From Haliea sp040221975 (GTDB taxonomy: Bacteria > Pseudomonadota > Gammaproteobacteria > Pseudomonadales > Halieaceae), in the NCBI GenBank assembly GCA_040221975.1, contig JAVJWR010000033.1:434001-498000 (forward strand): DNA of 64,000 nucleotides, written 5' to 3'. The notes beneath the pieces were generated by a model. That model worked only from the letters and a program-made list of their open reading frames with translations, searched no databases and was not told where the DNA came from. Positions 36,887 through 45,180 of the stretch are shown one piece after another (position 1 is the stretch's first letter; each line of letters begins with the position of its first letter). Both the position numbers and the translations under genes were made by a program.

Positions 36887-37591
36887 TCAGTCGCCGGAGC
36901 CCGCACCGGTAACCATGGAGCGGGCCCGACGTGAAAACGCCTCGGCATCTTCGGTTTTCTTCGCATCCATCAGCTCGGCAATATCCACCGGCACCTTGAC
37001 GCCGGCGCGGGCCCGGGGCCGGTCGGAAATCGCCCCCATCCAGCGCGACAGATTGTCCAGGCCCTCGATGGGAACGCCCGACCAGCGGTGGGTTCTGACC
37101 CAGGCCCAGTTCGCCATATCGGCAATGCTGTAGTCCCCGGCCAGGAACTCGCTCTCCCCGAGACGCTTGTCCAGCACCTCGAACAGGCGCCGGCCCTCGG
37201 CCTGGTAACGGTCGATAGCGGGCTGGATCTTCTCCGGGAAATAGCGATAGAACACGTTGGCCTGGCCCATCATCGGGCCGATCCCGCCCATCTGGAACAT
37301 CAGCCACTGCAGCACCTGCGAGCGTCCGCGGATATCCGTGGGCAGGAACCTGCCGCTCTTCTCCGCCAGGTAGATCATGATCGCCCCGGATTCGAACACC
37401 GCAAAGTTGTCCTCATCGCGGTCGGTGATGGCGGGGATGCGACCATTGGGGCAGATCCGCAGGAACTCCGGCTCTTTCTGCTGCCCCGCACCGAGGTCAA
37501 TGGTATGGACCTCGTAGGGAATCTCCATTTCCTCCAGCGCGATCGAGGCCTTGTAGCCGTTCGGGGTCGGCGCGGTATACAGGTCAATCAT
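36887..37591 (-). CDS. Glutathione S-transferase, YfcG/Ure2p-like (Nu class)
   Basis: 234-aa cytoplasmic GST. Thioredoxin-fold half with LYTAPTPNGYKASIALEEMEIPYEVHTIDL, the ESGAIMIYLAEKSGRFLP glutathione-binding block, then the helical domain with QWLMFQMGGIGPMMGQ and FLAGDYSIADMANWAW. This pattern is that of YfcG disulfide-bond oxidoreductases. It is the last gene of the leftward P450-led operon, 10 bp after the NTF2-like gene. A role in the pathway or in redox protection is not resolved. Confidence 0.9.
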   Translation of the reverse strand: MIDLYTAPTPNGYKASIALEEMEIPYEVHTIDLGAGQQKEPEFLRICPNGRIPAITDRDEDNFAVFESGAIMIYLAEKSGRFLPTDIRGRSQVLQWLMFQMGGIGPMMGQANVFYRYFPEKIQPAIDRYQAEGRRLFEVLDKRLGESEFLAGDYSIADMANWAWVRTHRWSGVPIEGLDNLSRWMGAISDRPRARAGVKVPVDIAELMDAKKTEDAEAFSRRARSMVTGAGSGD

Positions 37592-37601
37592 GACAGTGCC
37601 T

Positions 37602-38051
37602 TCAAAGATTCATGAAATCCGGGGCGTTGAATACCCAGCTCTTCTCTTCCACACGACGGCTTATGCGCCAGCCTGCGGGGGTCCGGCGATATTCATCGAC
37701 ATACCACAGCCCGATCAGGAATACCTGGAGGCCGCCGTCGGGCAGCTTCATCTCCATCGGATTGAAACACATCACCCGGCCCGTCGCACTGTCGCCGTTC
37801 ACCGTGAACTGCAGATTGGCGTTCAGGTGCTGGGAATTGGGAAAAATCTCGTCGGCCACCGCCTGTTTCAGGTAGGCAATGGTCTCCTCCAGATTCCCCA
37901 CCGAGCCGCCGAAGGCGGAGTAGTCGATGTGGGCATCCTCGGTAAATACCTCGCGCAGGGTGTCGAAGGACTTGGTATCGATCAGGTGGGAATAGAAAAA
38001 CACCAGATCCTGCAGCTCCAGTCGATCGGAAAGTTCCTGTTGTGACAGCAT
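37602..38051 (-). CDS. NTF2-like (SnoaL-fold) protein
   Basis: 149-aa small alpha+beta cone protein: N-terminal helices LSDRLELQDLVFFYSHLIDTKSFDTLREVFTEDAHIDYSAFGG, then curved sheet WRISRRVEEKSW. Tyr20 and the Asp-rich TEDAHIDY place it with SnoaL-like/ketosteroid-isomerase-fold enzymes common in steroid and aromatic catabolic clusters. Isomerase, dehydratase or binding function cannot be decided. Part of the P450-led operon. Confidence 0.82.
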   Translation of the reverse strand: MLSQQELSDRLELQDLVFFYSHLIDTKSFDTLREVFTEDAHIDYSAFGGSVGNLEETIAYLKQAVADEIFPNSQHLNANLQFTVNGDSATGRVMCFNPMEMKLPDGGLQVFLIGLWYVDEYRRTPAGWRISRRVEEKSWVFNAPDFMNL

Positions 38052-38120
38052 GGCGGTTCCCCTTGTTATGGTTTATCGGGTCTGGCAAGGCACGGACAGC
38101 CGGGCGCTCACCCAAAAAGG

Positions 38121-38885
38121 TCAGAAATCCAGTGGCAGCGTCAGGTACTGCTGGTACATGCGGTCCCGGTGTGACAGCAAGCGCGGGGTCAACCATTGCG
38201 CCGTCTCCCCGGCGCCCGATTCATACATGCCGCGCAGGAATTCGGGCATGGGATTGACCTCCGGCGGCAACGGTTTGACCATGCCCGCGAAGTTTGCCCA
38301 GTAGAAATCCACGGCGCTGACCTCCTCCCCCACAAACCACTCCCGCCCGGCAGCTTCCTGTGCCGCGAGGCGCTGGTCCAGCAGCCCGGCGATCGCGGCC
38401 AGTTTCGCACCCGCCGCCGCTGCGGCGTCGGCGCTCCAGGCGTACTTGGTTGCCATCCTGACAATGCTCGCCGGCGGTTCCGCCAGACTCATGCCCGGGG
38501 TAAACAGCTGCAGACGTCGCTGCCAGCCAAAACCGTCCACGCCCGCAATCAGTGCCGACAGGCCCAGCACCTCGGACCGCAGCGCGAGATCCCCGGGCAG
38601 CAGGGCCGGCTCGGGAGCCAGCCGCTCCGCCAGGTGCAGCAGGTCCAGCCAGTGACAAACCGGAGGCAGGTTGTCGTACACCGCTACCGGCGCCGAGGTC
38701 TGCCCGGTCCAGGCCTGCAGCGCGGCATTTTCACCGCCGCCCTCCTGGCGCACCGCCAGGTACTTGAGCCCCTTGAAATCGAACAGGGACTTGGCGGTCT
38801 CGCCCCAGGGCCCGGGCACACCTGCGCTCAATACCAGGCGCAGGCCCGGGGCGTTGACCGCGTCTTCAACCTCGACATAGTCCAT
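38121..38885 (-). CDS. Glutathione S-transferase-like protein of unknown function
   Basis: 254 aa. The N-terminal 80 residues follow a GST/thioredoxin fold pattern (GLRLVLSAGVPGPWGETAKSLFDFKGLKYLAVRQ, then QTSAPVAVYDNLPP as the cis-Pro strand), and the C-terminal half is helical (WFVGEEVSAVDFYWANF resembles the GST N-capping box). No catalytic Cys or Ser is evident at the usual first-strand end. It sits 14 bp downstream of the amidohydrolase-like gene in the P450-led operon. Function unknown. Confidence 0.72.
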   Translation of the reverse strand: MDYVEVEDAVNAPGLRLVLSAGVPGPWGETAKSLFDFKGLKYLAVRQEGGGENAALQAWTGQTSAPVAVYDNLPPVCHWLDLLHLAERLAPEPALLPGDLALRSEVLGLSALIAGVDGFGWQRRLQLFTPGMSLAEPPASIVRMATKYAWSADAAAAAGAKLAAIAGLLDQRLAAQEAAGREWFVGEEVSAVDFYWANFAGMVKPLPPEVNPMPEFLRGMYESGAGETAQWLTPRLLSHRDRMYQQYLTLPLDF

Positions 38886-38899
38886 CTCGGCAGCTCTCC

Positions 38900-39772
38900 T
38901 CAGGTATCCAGCTTGAACACCCGCAGGGCATTTTCACGCAGGAATTTCGGCCACACCTCATCGCGAAAGGGGACATCCGGCATCTCGCTGAAGATGCGAT
39001 CCAGAGACAAGCCCATCGGGAAATAGCCCGCATACATGACCTGGTCCGAACCGCGGGTGTTGGCGAAGTGCACAATATCCTTCGGGTAGTGCTTGGGTGC
39101 AAAGGCACTGGTCATGTAGTGCAGGTTGGGGTACTTGAGCATCAGTTTCCAGGCGACATCGGTCCAGGGCTCGCAGCCGTGGCGGGTAACGACGTTGAGT
39201 TCCGGGAAGAACCACAGTACCTCGTCCAGCAGTTCCACCTTCTGCGGCCCGAACGGCAGGCGCGGACCGGGAATACCCATGCACGGACAGAACGGGATAT
39301 CCAGCTCTACCAGCTTGGCGTAGATCGGGTACCACTTCTTGTCATTCACCGGCACCGGCGGGCAAATCATCGCCGGGGATGCGGTCACCGCCTTGATATC
39401 GAATTCTTCCTTCAGCGCCACAATGGTGCGCACTTCATCCATGCCGTTGTTGGGGTTGGCCTCGTAGCAGGCAAAGAAGCGGTCCGGGAAACGGCGCAGG
39501 GCCTCCTTGTGCTGCTCTGCGTAGGGACCAATGCCAATCATCGCCCGCTCGATGTTGTGCTTGTCCATCTGCGCGATGGTGTAGGCGACGTAGTCATCCT
39601 GGCCATCGATCCTGGGGATGTCCTTGAACATGTACTGGGCGGGCATCTTGAACATCTCATGGCTCTGCTTGTCCATGAGCATCGGCTTGATCCACTCGTA
39701 AAAGTGGCTGTTGTCGTCGCCGGGCACGGCCAGCATCAGGTCGATGACGCCAATATCTTTCGGCATGGGCAT
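38900..39772 (-). CDS. Amidohydrolase-2 family protein lacking the usual metal ligands
   Basis: 290-aa TIM-barrel protein of the amidohydrolase-2 type. The fold pattern is visible in FACYEANPNNGMDEVR, LVELDIPFCPCMGIPGPR, ELNVVTRHGCEPW (His198) and the terminal ENALRVFKLDT. Where active members have HxH after the first strand, this has D11-L-M-L14; where they end with an Asp (GSDYP), this has AGYFP (Gly249). Homologues sharing these changes are, as I recall, common in catabolic clusters, so it is probably a distinct subfamily rather than a decayed gene. Follows the P450 gene by 142 bp. Confidence 0.8.
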   Translation of the reverse strand: MPMPKDIGVIDLMLAVPGDDNSHFYEWIKPMLMDKQSHEMFKMPAQYMFKDIPRIDGQDDYVAYTIAQMDKHNIERAMIGIGPYAEQHKEALRRFPDRFFACYEANPNNGMDEVRTIVALKEEFDIKAVTASPAMICPPVPVNDKKWYPIYAKLVELDIPFCPCMGIPGPRLPFGPQKVELLDEVLWFFPELNVVTRHGCEPWTDVAWKLMLKYPNLHYMTSAFAPKHYPKDIVHFANTRGSDQVMYAGYFPMGLSLDRIFSEMPDVPFRDEVWPKFLRENALRVFKLDT

Positions 39773-39914
39773 TGCGGGACTCTCCTCGCGGTTACAGAGC
39801 GCTTATTGTGCTTGCACGGGTGGGCGACACCAAGGCTGCCGGCCGCAGCCGGCCGAGAATTCAGCCCGGGGCACAATAGCATGAACCGGCGCCAATCGCC
39901 GCCGGCCGGAGCAT

Positions 39915-41141
39915 CTACACCACGTCGAAGGCGATAGGCATGTGCTTGATGCCGTTGATGAAGTTCGAGCGCAGCCACTGGATGTCGCCATCGAAGCGCG
40001 GGTTGCGGATACGGCGCACAATCTCGTCAAAGATCGCCGTCAGTTCCAGCCGCGCCAGGTGCGAGCCGAGGCAAAAATGCTGGCCGACACCGAAGGCACG
40101 ATGGCCGTTGCGCACATCCTCCCGCTGGTTGCGCAGAATATCGAAGTTGTCGCCGTCCACGAATACCGACTCGTCGGCACTGGCGGCGCCATAGAACAGC
40201 TGCACCAGGTCGCCCTTGCGAATCTGTACCCCGTTGAGTTCGGTGTCTTCCATGGCGGTGCGCCGGAAGGCGATGACCGCCGGGTTGAAGCGCAGGAACT
40301 CCTCAATCGCGTCGGGTACCAGCGCCGGGTTGTCCACCAGCTTCTGGAACTGCTGCGGATGTTCCAGCAGCATGCGCATGCCCTGGCTGGTCACGGTGCG
40401 GGTGGTCTCGTTGCCCGCCACGATCAACATCAGGAAAAAATTGCAGAACTCATCCTCTGTCAGTGGTTCATCTTCGACCGTGCCGTCCAGCAGGGTACCG
40501 ACGATACCCGACGATGGCTTTTCGCGGTGCTGGGCCGCCAGCTCCAGGCCCAGCATGAACATCTCCATCATCGCGTTCATGCCATCTTCCTGGGAGGTCG
40601 TCAGGTCCGGGTCGTCCATTCCCAGCATGATGTTGGTCAGCTCGAACAGGCACTGGCGCCGTTCCAGCGGCACACCCATCAATTCGCAGATGGCGATCAA
40701 CGGCAACTCTGCCGCGATGTCGGTGACGAAATCGCAGCGTCCGCTCGCCACCGCTCGGTCAAGGATGTCACGGGCAATCTCCCGGAAGCGCGGCTCGTAG
40801 CTGTCCACTTTCTTCGGGGTGAAAGCAGTGCGCACCAGGCGGCGGAATTTCAGGTGCCTGGGCGGATCCATGTTGATCATCAGCATCCGCATCATTTCGA
40901 TTTCTTCTGGGGAGGGGTTCTGCAGCATGCAGGTGCGCTCGGCGGAGGAGAACAGCTGCGGGTTCTTTGACACATAATCCAGCTCCGCCTGCCGTGTCAC
41001 CGCCCAATAGCCGGGGGTGTTCGCGTCGGCTTCGTGCCAATAAACTGGCTCCTCCCGCCGCAGGTAGCGGAAGGCCTCCCGCGGCAGGCCGCCGTGGAAA
41101 GTATCGGGGTTGTTGAGGTCGATATGGGGACAAGTGGCCAT
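39915..41141 (-). CDS. Cytochrome P450
   Basis: 408-aa soluble bacterial class I P450. I-helix oxygen motif AGNETT (242-247), ExxR at Glu281-Arg284, and haem loop FGVGQHFCLG with Cys357 as the thiolate ligand. Overall pattern resembles CYP families that hydroxylate steroids, terpenes or fatty acids. It needs ferredoxin and reductase partners, none of which is adjacent. ATG 41141 has GGAGAG 5 nt upstream. First gene of a leftward operon preceded by the palindrome at 41177-41194. Confidence 0.94.
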   Translation of the reverse strand: MATCPHIDLNNPDTFHGGLPREAFRYLRREEPVYWHEADANTPGYWAVTRQAELDYVSKNPQLFSSAERTCMLQNPSPEEIEMMRMLMINMDPPRHLKFRRLVRTAFTPKKVDSYEPRFREIARDILDRAVASGRCDFVTDIAAELPLIAICELMGVPLERRQCLFELTNIMLGMDDPDLTTSQEDGMNAMMEMFMLGLELAAQHREKPSSGIVGTLLDGTVEDEPLTEDEFCNFFLMLIVAGNETTRTVTSQGMRMLLEHPQQFQKLVDNPALVPDAIEEFLRFNPAVIAFRRTAMEDTELNGVQIRKGDLVQLFYGAASADESVFVDGDNFDILRNQREDVRNGHRAFGVGQHFCLGSHLARLELTAIFDEIVRRIRNPRFDGDIQWLRSNFINGIKHMPIAFDVV

Positions 41142-41176
41142 GCTGCTCTCCTGAGCCGTCACCGGCTCGTAGCGGG

Positions 41177-41194
41177 AACTAATGACTGTTAGTT
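41177..41194. promoter_or_regulatory. Palindromic operator upstream of the P450 gene (TetR-type)
   Basis: AACTAA at 41177-41182 and TTAGTT at 41189-41194 form a perfect 6-bp inverted repeat around TGACTG. Arm sequence and spacing resemble operators of TetR-family repressors of catabolic genes. It lies 36 bp before the P450 ATG, in a good position for repression. No TetR gene is in the window, so the regulator must be encoded elsewhere. Confidence 0.55.
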
Positions 41195-41255
41195 TGAGGG
41201 GCCTTGCGGGCGCCGTCAAGTTGCTCTGGCAGACAGGGGGCAGTGCCGGGTCGAC

Positions 41256-41855
41256 CAGAGCGGCATCTGGCCGGCGTTGATCGGGATCATGGTCACCGTG
41301 GTCGGTGCCACCACGGTCTTCGCCCAGATGCAGGAGTCACTGAATCAGATCTGGGACGTGGCACCACGACCTTTCAGGAGTGGCATGTGGGTCTTTCTCG
41401 AGGCCCGGGTACTGTCGCTGTTCGTGGTCACGCTCCTGTTCGCGGCGATGTCCAAGATCCTGCCCGACGTACTGCTGCCCTGGCGGGACGCCCTGCCCGC
41501 TGCGTTTATCACCGCACTGCTGTTCACGGGAGGCCGCTCCCTGATCGCCATGTACCTGGCCAATACCGCAACGCATCGGCCTACGGCGCCGGAATGGAGT
41601 TTCAATACGGTCATGCGCTACTACATTGCCCTGGGGGACGCGGGCGAAATCACTCTACAGGCGGATTATTCCTGGCAGGATGACCGCTTCCTGCAGGTAG
41701 AAAACGATCCCTGCTCACACCAGGACAGTTACGGTATTGCCAATGCAAAGGTCCGCTGGGCGTCATCGGATGCACGTTTTATCCAGGACGCCTTTGTCAA
41801 CAATCTCAGCGATGAAGAGTACTTCACCGACCAGAGTACCGTGGGTGATGACTGA
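41256..41855 (+). pseudogene. Chimeric remnant: BrkB/YihY fragment joined to a TonB-receptor C-terminal fragment
   Basis: One open frame joins pieces of two unrelated membrane proteins. Up to about 41580 it reads like a YihY/BrkB (formerly called RNase BN) inner-membrane protein: SGIWPALIG, VVGATTVFAQMQESLNQIW, then KILPDVLLPWRDALPAAFITALLFTGGRSLI, with many residues of the family missing between LSLFVV and TLLFAAM. After about 41590 it reads like a TonB-dependent receptor end: APEWSFNTVMRYY, ITLQADYSWQDDRF, FVNNLSDEEYFTDQ. No N-terminus of BrkB and no barrel terminus with aromatic residue. Reads as deletion scars that kept frame; a tRNA gene follows 43 bp later. Confidence 0.75.
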
Positions 41856-41898
41856 TGATGAGCGGTGCCCACCATCTCATGTATACTGGGCACTCTGC

Positions 41899-41975
41899 GC
41901 GCCCGTAGCTCAGCTGGATAGAGTAACTGGCTTCGAACCAGTTGGTCGGGAGTTCGAATCTCTCCGGGCGCGCCA
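41899..41975 (+). tRNA. tRNA-Arg (anticodon TCG)
   Basis: 77-nt cloverleaf: acceptor GCGCCCG (41899-41905) pairs with CGGGCGC (41965-41971), discriminator G, encoded CCA at 41973-41975. Anticodon stem ACTGG/CCAGT encloses loop CTTCGAA, giving anticodon TCG (reads CGA/CGG). T-arm GGGAG-TTCGAAT-CTCTC has one G-U pair. A -10 TATACT lies at 41882-41887, followed by a GC-rich discriminator; the -35 is weak. No clear terminator follows. Confidence 0.95.
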
Positions 41976-42006
41976 CCTATCCATCCTCTGAGCCAGGAGC
42001 CTGCAG

Positions 42007-44178
42007 TCACGATAGTTGCAAGGGCAAGCGGCGGTGGCGCACACCGGTGGCGGCAAAGAGGGCATTGGCAAGCGCCGGCGCCGCCGGCGGTGTACCGGGT
42101 TCGCCAACGCCTGTGGGCGGTGCCGCGCTGTCGAGCAGCACTACAGTCATTGGCGGCACCTCGTTCTGTCGCAGCACTGGATAATCGTGATAATTGCCCT
42201 GCTCGACGGCGCCGTCCCTGATCGTGATCTCGCCATACAGCGCGGCACTGAGGGCGAATACGATACCGCCGATCATCTGGTCGCGGACTATATCGGGGTT
42301 GATCACCTGGCCACAATCCACCGCACAGTACACATGCTCCAGCTTTGGCTTGCCGTCCGCGAGCGAGATTTCCACCACTTCCGCAACCACCGAGTTGAAG
42401 GAGGCGTGCACTGCAAGCCCCTGGAAACGACCCGGCGCGGCGCGGCCCCAGTTGGACGCCTCCGCCACCGCGTCCAGCACCCTGCGCTCAGGCGCTTCCT
42501 GCGCCAGGTAACGGCGTCGGAAGGCCAGCGGACAGAGCCCCGCGGCATGGGCCAGTTCGTCGACGAAACTTTCCACCACAAAGGCCGTGTGACTGTGGCC
42601 CACGGAACGCCAGTATCCCAGCGGCACTGATACCGGCAGATTGTGATACTGGACGCTGATGCCGGCAAAAGTGTAGGGCAGCTCCTTCGCGCCTTCAACC
42701 GAAGAGAAGTCCTTGCGCGCAACCGCCTTGCCCGCCAACTTGCGCGCCCCGCCGGGCACCCACTGGGGCAGCATGGTACCGGCAAACACCGGGATAACCT
42801 GCTGATTGATACTCGGTCCCACGATGCGATGGCGCCAGGCGCTCACCTCGCCGTCCGGGCCCACCCGCGCCTGTATCTGGCCGGCCATCGCCGGGCGATA
42901 CCAGTCGTGGCGGATGTCGTCCTCCCGGCTCCACACCAGTTTTACCGGACGCTCCAGCTCACGCGCAATCGCCACCACTTCGGCGACATTGTCAGCGGCT
43001 GCACGGCGGCCAAAACCACCGCCCAGGAACTGGTTGTGGATGACCACAGCCTCACGCGGTACACCCAGTATCCTGGACGCCGCATCCCGGGCCACATCCG
43101 GCGCCTGGGTTCCAACCCAGACCTCGCAGCCGCCCGCGGTCAGCCGACAGGTAGCGTTGAGAGGCTCCATCGGCGCGTGCGCCAGAAAGGGCACCTCATA
43201 GCGCGCCTGTACCAGCTCGCCTTCCCCGGAGCCGACACCGGAATCATCGCGCACGCTGGCGAAATCGTCGCCGTCCAGCGCCGCGGCCATGGCACTGGCA
43301 ATGGCGGCGCTGTCCCGCAAACCTTCCGCGGGCGGCGTGAAGCGAACATCGACTTTGGCGGCAGCCTGCCGCGCCGGCCAGTAGCCCTCGGCCACTACGG
43401 CCACCCCGTGCTCGGTGGCGAATACCGCCACCACGCCGGGCATGCCGCGAGCCTCGGCGGCGTCGAAGGATTCCACGGCGCCATCGAACCAGGGGCAACG
43501 CAACAATACTGCAGTCAGGCAACCCTCGGGAGCGACATCAATACCAAACTGCGCCGTACCATTGCTTTTGGCTTCGGCATCCACGCGCTGCTCATAATGA
43601 CCGATGAGGCGAAAATCCGCTGCAGCTTTCAGGGGCACCGCGGTGACCGCGGGCAGTGTCCGTGCCGTCGCCACCAGCTCACCGTAGGACAGGACCACAC
43701 GGCCGTCAGTACTGCGAACACTGCCATTGTTCACCTGCAGTGCATCCCGTGCCAGCCCGGTCTGGTTCATGGCCGCGGCAACCAGCGTTTCCCGGCCACT
43801 GGCACCGACCTGCCGGAGAATGTCGTAGTACACCCGGATGGAGGCGCTGCCGCCGGTGATCTGCAGGCGCATCTCGGGGTCGGCGAAGGCGCTGTGCACC
43901 GGCGCCATCTCATAGCGGACCGTGGCTGGATCCACTTCCAGTTCCTCGGCCACCAGGGTCACCATGCCGGTGACGACACCCTGGCCCATTTCCGCTTTGG
44001 GGATCTGCAGTGTCACGGCGCCATCAGGATCAATGCGCAGGAAGGCGTTGGGGCGGAAGTCGGCCTCACTGCCAAGCTGTAGCGGTTTGTCCGAGCAGCC
44101 CGTGAGCTGGAACCCCAGCGCGAGCCCTCCCCCGGCCAGCGAAACATTGCGAATGAACTGACGCCGGGTCTGCTTCAC
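42007..44178 (-). CDS. Molybdopterin-binding large subunit, isoquinoline 1-oxidoreductase/aldehyde oxidase type
   Basis: 723-aa Mo-hydroxylase subunit of the xanthine dehydrogenase family. A Tat signal is present (TRRQFIRN, hydrophobic stretch, then QLTGC resembling a lipobox). Moco blocks: GQGVVTGM, GGGFGRRAAADN, and the catalytic Glu in GVGEPGTPP near the end. It hydroxylates an N-heterocycle or oxidises an aldehyde; substrate unknown. GTG 44178 is chosen: GGAGGA is 6 nt upstream and GTGA overlaps the small-subunit stop. No FAD subunit gene is present, as in IorAB-type enzymes. Confidence 0.9.
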   Translation of the reverse strand: MKQTRRQFIRNVSLAGGGLALGFQLTGCSDKPLQLGSEADFRPNAFLRIDPDGAVTLQIPKAEMGQGVVTGMVTLVAEELEVDPATVRYEMAPVHSAFADPEMRLQITGGSASIRVYYDILRQVGASGRETLVAAAMNQTGLARDALQVNNGSVRSTDGRVVLSYGELVATARTLPAVTAVPLKAAADFRLIGHYEQRVDAEAKSNGTAQFGIDVAPEGCLTAVLLRCPWFDGAVESFDAAEARGMPGVVAVFATEHGVAVVAEGYWPARQAAAKVDVRFTPPAEGLRDSAAIASAMAAALDGDDFASVRDDSGVGSGEGELVQARYEVPFLAHAPMEPLNATCRLTAGGCEVWVGTQAPDVARDAASRILGVPREAVVIHNQFLGGGFGRRAAADNVAEVVAIARELERPVKLVWSREDDIRHDWYRPAMAGQIQARVGPDGEVSAWRHRIVGPSINQQVIPVFAGTMLPQWVPGGARKLAGKAVARKDFSSVEGAKELPYTFAGISVQYHNLPVSVPLGYWRSVGHSHTAFVVESFVDELAHAAGLCPLAFRRRYLAQEAPERRVLDAVAEASNWGRAAPGRFQGLAVHASFNSVVAEVVEISLADGKPKLEHVYCAVDCGQVINPDIVRDQMIGGIVFALSAALYGEITIRDGAVEQGNYHDYPVLRQNEVPPMTVVLLDSAAPPTGVGEPGTPPAAPALANALFAATGVRHRRLPLQLS

Positions 44179-44651
44179 GAATCGTCCTCCACCACCGGCT
44201 CCCAGTGCGCGACTGCCGCAACGCTGAGGATGGCCCGCTGCACCTTGTGGTAGGTGCCGCAACGGCACAGGTTACCCGCCATGGCCTGGCGGATGGCTGC
44301 CTCGTCCGGGGCCGGATTGCTGGTCAGCAGTGCCGCCGCCGACATGATCTGCCCACTCTGGCAATAGCCGCACTGGGGGACGTTATGCTCGACCCACGCC
44401 CGTTGCAGTGGATGCCTGCCGCCCAGCCCCTCGATGGTTGTTACCGACTTGCCCGCCACCGCTGACAGCGGCAGGGAGCAACTGCGCACCGCCTCCCCGT
44501 CCAGGTGTACAGTGCAGGCACCACAGAGGCCCATGCCACAGCCAAACTTGGTGCCGGTGAGGCGCAGATTGTCGCGCAGAGCCCACAGCAATGGCGTCTG
44601 CGGATCGGTATCGAGGCTGACATCGCTGCCGTTGAGAATAAATGCAATCAT
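44175..44651 (-). CDS. [2Fe-2S] small subunit of the molybdenum hydroxylase
   Basis: 158-aa protein with two iron-sulfur sites: plant-ferredoxin type Cys38, Cys43, Cys46, Cys58 and helical-bundle type Cys94, Cys97, Cys129, Cys131 (CGYC and CRC). Passes electrons from the Mo site of the following subunit. It has no signal peptide; export as a hitchhiker with the Tat-bearing large subunit is the usual model in this family. Translationally coupled to the large-subunit gene by GTGA overlap. Confidence 0.95.
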   Translation of the reverse strand: MIAFILNGSDVSLDTDPQTPLLWALRDNLRLTGTKFGCGMGLCGACTVHLDGEAVRSCSLPLSAVAGKSVTTIEGLGGRHPLQRAWVEHNVPQCGYCQSGQIMSAAALLTSNPAPDEAAIRQAMAGNLCRCGTYHKVQRAILSVAAVAHWEPVVEDDS

Positions 44652-44657
44652 AAATTA

Positions 44658-45134
44658 CTAGAGTTTCAGCTCCTTGATCAGTTGCAGAATGTCTTCATGG
44701 TGAGTCTTGGTGGCGACCTTGTCCATCACATGTTTGAGACGCCCATCCTTGCCAATGATGAAGCTGGTGCGGAGGATGCCCATGAACTCCCGGCCCATGA
44801 ATTTCTTCAGGCCCCAGGCGCCATACTTTTCTGCAACAGCATGATCCTCATCCGACAGCAAGGTAAAGTTGAGGTCCTGCTTGTCGATAAACTTGCCCAG
44901 GCGTGCCACCGGATCCGGACTTACGCCCAGCACCACCGTGTCCGCCTTCGCCAGCGCTTTCTGACTGTCGCGAATACCACAGGCCTGCACCGTGCAACCC
45001 GGAGTCATGGCCTTCGGATAGAAGTACAACACCACGTTCTTCTTGTCACGGAACTGCTTCAGGGTGACGGTCTTGCCGTCCTGGTCTGGCAGGGAAAACG
45101 CCGGTGCCAGATTACCAATCTTGGGAAATGCCAT
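44658..45134 (-). CDS. bcp: Thioredoxin-dependent thiol peroxidase Bcp
   Basis: Peroxiredoxin of the PrxQ/Bcp class reducing hydroperoxides with thioredoxin. 158 aa. Peroxidatic Cys47 in TPGCTVQACGIRD with resolving Cys52; the ...LYFYPKAMTPGC block is diagnostic. One conserved Arg is in ILRTSFIIG. It ends 6 bp upstream of the small-subunit gene, on the same strand, so the molybdenum hydroxylase pair may be read through from bcp. Confidence 0.96.
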   Translation of the reverse strand: MAFPKIGNLAPAFSLPDQDGKTVTLKQFRDKKNVVLYFYPKAMTPGCTVQACGIRDSQKALAKADTVVLGVSPDPVARLGKFIDKQDLNFTLLSDEDHAVAEKYGAWGLKKFMGREFMGILRTSFIIGKDGRLKHVMDKVATKTHHEDILQLIKELKL

Positions 45135-45180
45135 TGCCTGTTCTCCTTGTGCCTGTATCTGTGCTGATCGTCCGGGCTCG

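Noticed and set aside
39838..39853. Strong hairpin GCCGGC-CGCA-GCCGGC between the P450 and the amidohydrolase-like gene
   Set aside because: No T-run follows in the direction of transcription, both genes are in the same orientation, and the arms are each self-palindromic.
41899..41975. Integration site of a mobile element at tRNA-Arg
   Set aside because: No integrase gene, no repeated tRNA 3' end and no phage or plasmid genes nearby; only the chimeric pseudogene hints at recombination.
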